Positions 60,395-64,000 of a stretch of DNA of 64,000 nt are shown here, piece after piece. The stretch is taken from assembly GCA_014843695.1 (NCBI GenBank), contig CM026387.1:66570139-66634138 (forward strand), given 5' to 3'. The notes beneath the pieces were generated by a model. The model ran no database searches and had not been told where the DNA came from. It saw nothing but the letters and a program-made list of their open reading frames with translations. The translations under genes were made by a program, and so were the position numbers. The stretch's first letter is position 1; the number at the start of each line of letters is the position of its first letter. This DNA comes from Archivesica marissinica. Taxonomy: Eukaryota > Mollusca > Bivalvia > Venerida > Vesicomyidae.

Positions 60395-61589
60395 AGAAAG
60401 TATTACATTATATCTACAATAAGAATATTTATTATTAATTAGTTAATGCCCCTGAATACTCCTATAAGTAGATTGGTCATCTTAATTAGTTTCCTCTATT
60501 TTTAAAATATCCAATATACATTTCGGGATATATCGGACTTTATCTGTCATGGGAGGTAATGGAAAACCCGTAATGTATCTGGAATGGGGGATATTACTGT
60601 TTCAATTACAATACGATTGAAATAGTTTCCACATTGCACTGTTCAGATATTGTAATGACAATTAATATGTTAATGTATACGACCGCATTTTTTAACTACA
60701 GTTAAAACGCCCATATGTAAATGCCAGTAACTATCAGACGACAAGAATGCCTTCAAGTTCACTTTAATCTTCAGCTTGCACCAGTCGATCATATGACACG
60801 TTATACTAGTATGCATATTGCAGAATTATTTCAAGAAAGAAACTTTTTGTATAACCAAACGTTAACTTGACTAGCTGGTGCGGGCCGTTGTCTAATATGG
60901 CCCAAACTATTTGCATGTTCATGCTATGTATTGTATCTGTGTGTGTATGACATATTTACTATTGATTTGCAATCAAATATAATTAAGCTAAACTATTGCA
61001 GAATCATAAGTTTTGAATATGTCCAAATAATTTATTAGCCTTTAATAGTCAGTACGTGTTCTCTTCTTGTGGTCGTCTGTTACGTTTATTTTATGAAAGC
61101 AGAATGGGTAATCGGAGCCTGGTGCAATCCCCAATATGGATTATTGAGGAAAGATAGGCACATATTGGTTTCAATCCGGCCAGGGTGGTGTCTGGGGACC
61201 ACAATCGATGCATATCCCATATGATTGGTCACGCTTTCAGTTCAATACGGGCAAAAATACGGTCTCGAATGGCACTATTTTATTACACTAAAAACACAAT
61301 AACTTTCATAATAATAAGGGTCGACCTTAGAATTGAAATAAACACCATAAAAATGCACCAGAAGCACCCCTAGCAATGTACGCAAATCCTCTAACATCCC
61401 TAACGCAAAATCCTTGAACTGAACATGAATTTTACATAAGCTGTCATACTAACATGAGTAATGGTATGACATATTTCTGCCTTGTAACCCTACCCCCCTG
61501 GGACACCCTACTACATACTAGAGTTGGCTTGGCATTTTGTATGTATACCCAAAGAAAGAATTTACCGTGTAAATAATATTTGTATTTGC

Positions 61590-61750
61590 ATCAATAATAT
61601 ATTCGAATAAAGCATGGTTTGTCGTACTGAGCTTCGAAATTAACCACTTAGGCTTACGGCATGCGTGGATAATTCATACGCGTCACGCGGCGTAAGAACT
61701 ACAAATGTTTTATTCGCCAATAAATAAATAAAAGACAAATATCATTTCAT
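61590..61750. mobile_element. Fold-back MITE-F
   Basis: Arms tattcgaataaagcatggtt...attaaccactta and taattcatacgcgtc...aaatgttttattcgccaata. Similar to 38.0 kb. Confidence 0.65.
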
Positions 61751-62082
61751 AAGCACATGTTCTGATCATAACGGAGATGTCAGTGTATTGCTGTATACAT
61801 CTCTCAGAAATAACTTATTCTGATCATATGTCAATCGTAGTGATCCAACTCGCATCCTCTCATGAACAAATATATCAGTGCTAGGTCAGCTCTAGCGATA
61901 ATGTAGTAGTATAGTATGCCACATTATAGTGCATGTCATGCAGTTACTGCTACGCCCGAGACAAGACATATCACCCACAATCTGCACATTTATGTCAATA
62001 TCAATGGGAAATGTCAACAATAATATACTATATTATATGCAATTATATCAGTAACTCAGCATTGACATATTTATATCGTATT

Positions 62083-62083
62083 C

Positions 62084-62115
<32 letters not shown>
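62083..62115 (+). repeat. (CAA)n microsatellite
   Basis: Eleven units; the poly-Gln frame across it has no other support. Confidence 0.9.
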
Positions 62116-62116
<1 letters not shown>

Positions 62117-62119
62117 ATT

Positions 62120-63440
62120 TATTCAACATTAAGCAAAATTACAGTGCTTCTAGTCTATTATAAATAGGTATATACATATAACACGTAATGTAATGACAAC
62201 ATGAAACATGAGTCCACAGTGAAGATTATCATAATTATCTTAAAGAGAAGCTTAGTTTGTTTTAGTATTCATTAGTATTATAGTTCAAGGAATATTATTG
62301 ATTTGATCTAACTCTTTTCGGACTTTACTGGCAAAATATATGTATTTTGATAAGTTTGAGATTTCCTTTTTATTTCTTGACATCATAAGTTTATCAAGTA
62401 TTCACATACTAGCATATTATTAAACTACGACAGTTACCTCTTTGTGGAGATATACGTAAATGCAATATTTCGCAAAATCGAGATAGCTGTGCCGACGAAA
62501 AACATAAACATACTACATATCATCCGTATAGCACATTTATTATTTTTATCTCTCTATACATATATCGACACGGTCCGTGCAGGTTTGAGTCGACCGCTAT
62601 ATGTTCACACATTCGGACTAAGATGCAAATAGTTAACGGTAAGTGATAGTTCTAATGAGAATGTGATAGGTGTGCTGCCCAATAGATAGCGCTGGGTTAA
62701 CAATAACAATTGCATTGGTACCAGCTCTCTTCTACGAGCTCATTTATATTCTGATTTCTTCGAAACACGGCGGTTTTAAGTTATGCCAAACTATCTTTGC
62801 GCATCACTGGATTCTTGAGATTGACATATATTTATAACCACTGTTTTATCAACGTGTCAACATTAGCTGTATAAATTAAATGTGGCGATTTTAATCTATC
62901 TGTTTTAAATTAGTTTTGTATTTATTTTTTATACATACTTATATTGTTAAATTACGAAATATCGCAAATAAGACATACACCCGAAATGTAGAACTTCCTA
63001 ACACGAGCTAATCAAATAACAACCCGATATAAAGGCGACAGTTTTTTCGCGAAGGAGACCCTGTGAAAATTCAATACTTTATAGTGGAACATGTCCCTGG
63101 ATCAACACACTGGAATATACTTTTATAATGAAGAAGAAATAGTAGGATAAGTTGCATAGAAAGCACATCAGTATTCAATAGTTTTGAGGTGGCAGAGTAG
63201 TGAGATGTCTTAATGCTCTAAACGACGCCACTATAGCCTAAATGAGTATGCCTAAATAAGTATGCCTAAATAAGTATATTGCTGAGAAGCGAGTATGCTA
63301 ATCGTTGCGTAAATCGAACACATTATTGAAATCTAAGATTTAATCGGCAGAAAATAATCTGCGATTGCTGAAGAGGTACACTTGCTAAATGTAACTACTA
63401 CTTAAAACACTAATGATTCTATCATCCTACGTACATTACA
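62120..63440. other. Intron 1 (visible part), little recognised
   Basis: AT-rich. A scrap of SINE-C head (ctgagaagcgagtatgctaa) lies at 63281-63320 and a 16-base repeat (gcctaaataagtat) at 63238-63280. Confidence 0.5.
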
Positions 63441-63499
63441 TGATTATATCTTTGTTCTTTGAATTATTCTGTGTACGGTTTTACGATATCGAATATTAC

Positions 63500-63667
63500 C
63501 TTGTCTGTAACACGTAGAAGATTCATTCCAGCCCGTTGACAAGCATCTGATAGTCGACGAACCATTTAATACATAACCATCCTCACACGTTATCGTGGCA
63601 CTTTGGTCCAGGGTTGTACCCGCTGAGATACTGGATATGCCATGAACTGGTGTAGGGTCACCACAAT
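63500..63667 (-). CDS. Sushi exon 1 (first visible)
   Basis: One complete CCP domain of 57 residues starting DCGDPTPVHG, with cysteines at 2, 28, 42 and 53 and the conserved Trp at 47. It belongs to the short type with a GWNES ending (type A here). NGS and NES are possible N-glycosylation sites. The acceptor is ...cttgtag and the donor is gtaata. The upstream exon would lie beyond the window or was not recognised in the last 330 bases. The next intron (3.7 kb) holds an exon-like relic and a truncated SINE. Confidence 0.87.
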
Positions 63668-64000
63668 CTACAAGACATTTTGGAAATTGATGATCAATGA
63701 TCGTGAAGCTTGCAAAAGCATTTCCACGGTCGTGTAGATAATAAATATATACGATCACTCGTTGATTAGTTTCGAGTCTAATCCTTGTAAATATGCATGA
63801 CCCACTTGTCTACAATACTGTGTCAGTGAATTGAGGACACAATCTTATGCTTCGCTGACCAGGCTATATGGGTATGCTGAAATTACCTTAGAAGTAGAAA
63901 GATAACTTATTATCAATGAATAGGGAAAGATAAACTGAATAAGTAAGTAAAGCGATGGTTGCCACATACACCTGGAGTCTGGTCATATGTTTTGGGATTT
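63668..64000. other. Upstream intron, window edge
   Basis: No further sushi exon or splice-bounded frame is visible before the window ends. Confidence 0.5.

Overview
This is animal nuclear DNA: AT-rich, intron-bearing, and packed with tRNA-derived SINEs, fold-back MITEs and long tandem arrays. The repeat style and the chain of single-exon sushi domains suggest a marine invertebrate, probably a mollusc and possibly a bivalve. That is an inference; nothing here fixes the species. Family names such as SINE-A or MITE-1 are local labels for copies that can be matched to each other inside the window.

The one convincing protein-coding gene fills the right third on the minus strand (38.6-63.7 kb, with its 5' end beyond 64 kb). 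Eighteen exons can be placed from GT-AG borders and compatible phases. Fourteen encode one CCP/sushi domain each (168 or 171 nt, all phase 1-1). They are followed by a 12-nt microexon, a 42-nt exon, a 107-nt transmembrane exon, and a 1.84-kb terminal exon encoding a 611-residue cytoplasmic tail. The product is a type I membrane protein with a long sushi ectodomain and a large tail holding several tyrosine motifs, three of which fit the ITIM-like pattern. Introns carry SINEs, MITEs, a ~95-bp minisatellite with a GACA microsatellite core, and at least one decayed sushi exon.

The left and middle part (1-38.5 kb) has no gene I can defend at high confidence. It holds a set of unrelated tandem arrays: 12 bp at 3.7-4.75 kb, 22 bp at 11.46-13.09 kb, 106 bp at 17.44-18.13 kb, 45 bp at 19.86-20.99 kb, GCT/GAT triplets at 22.4-23.44 kb, 21 bp at 26.3-27.9 kb, and another 22 bp at 32.42-34.85 kb. 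The last array runs into an assembly gap of exactly 1000 N (34851-35850). Between them lie copies of at least four tRNA-like SINE families, terminal-inverted-repeat elements, a PIF/Harbinger transposase relic (about 2.74-2.95 kb, minus) and a non-LTR retrotransposon relic (about 2.0-2.17 kb, plus). A possible signal-peptide exon lies on the plus strand at 14738-14783, with two weak candidate downstream exons at 28.0 and 31.7 kb.

Many long open frames in the arrays are artefacts of periods divisible by three, or of repeats without stops, and are not annotated as genes.
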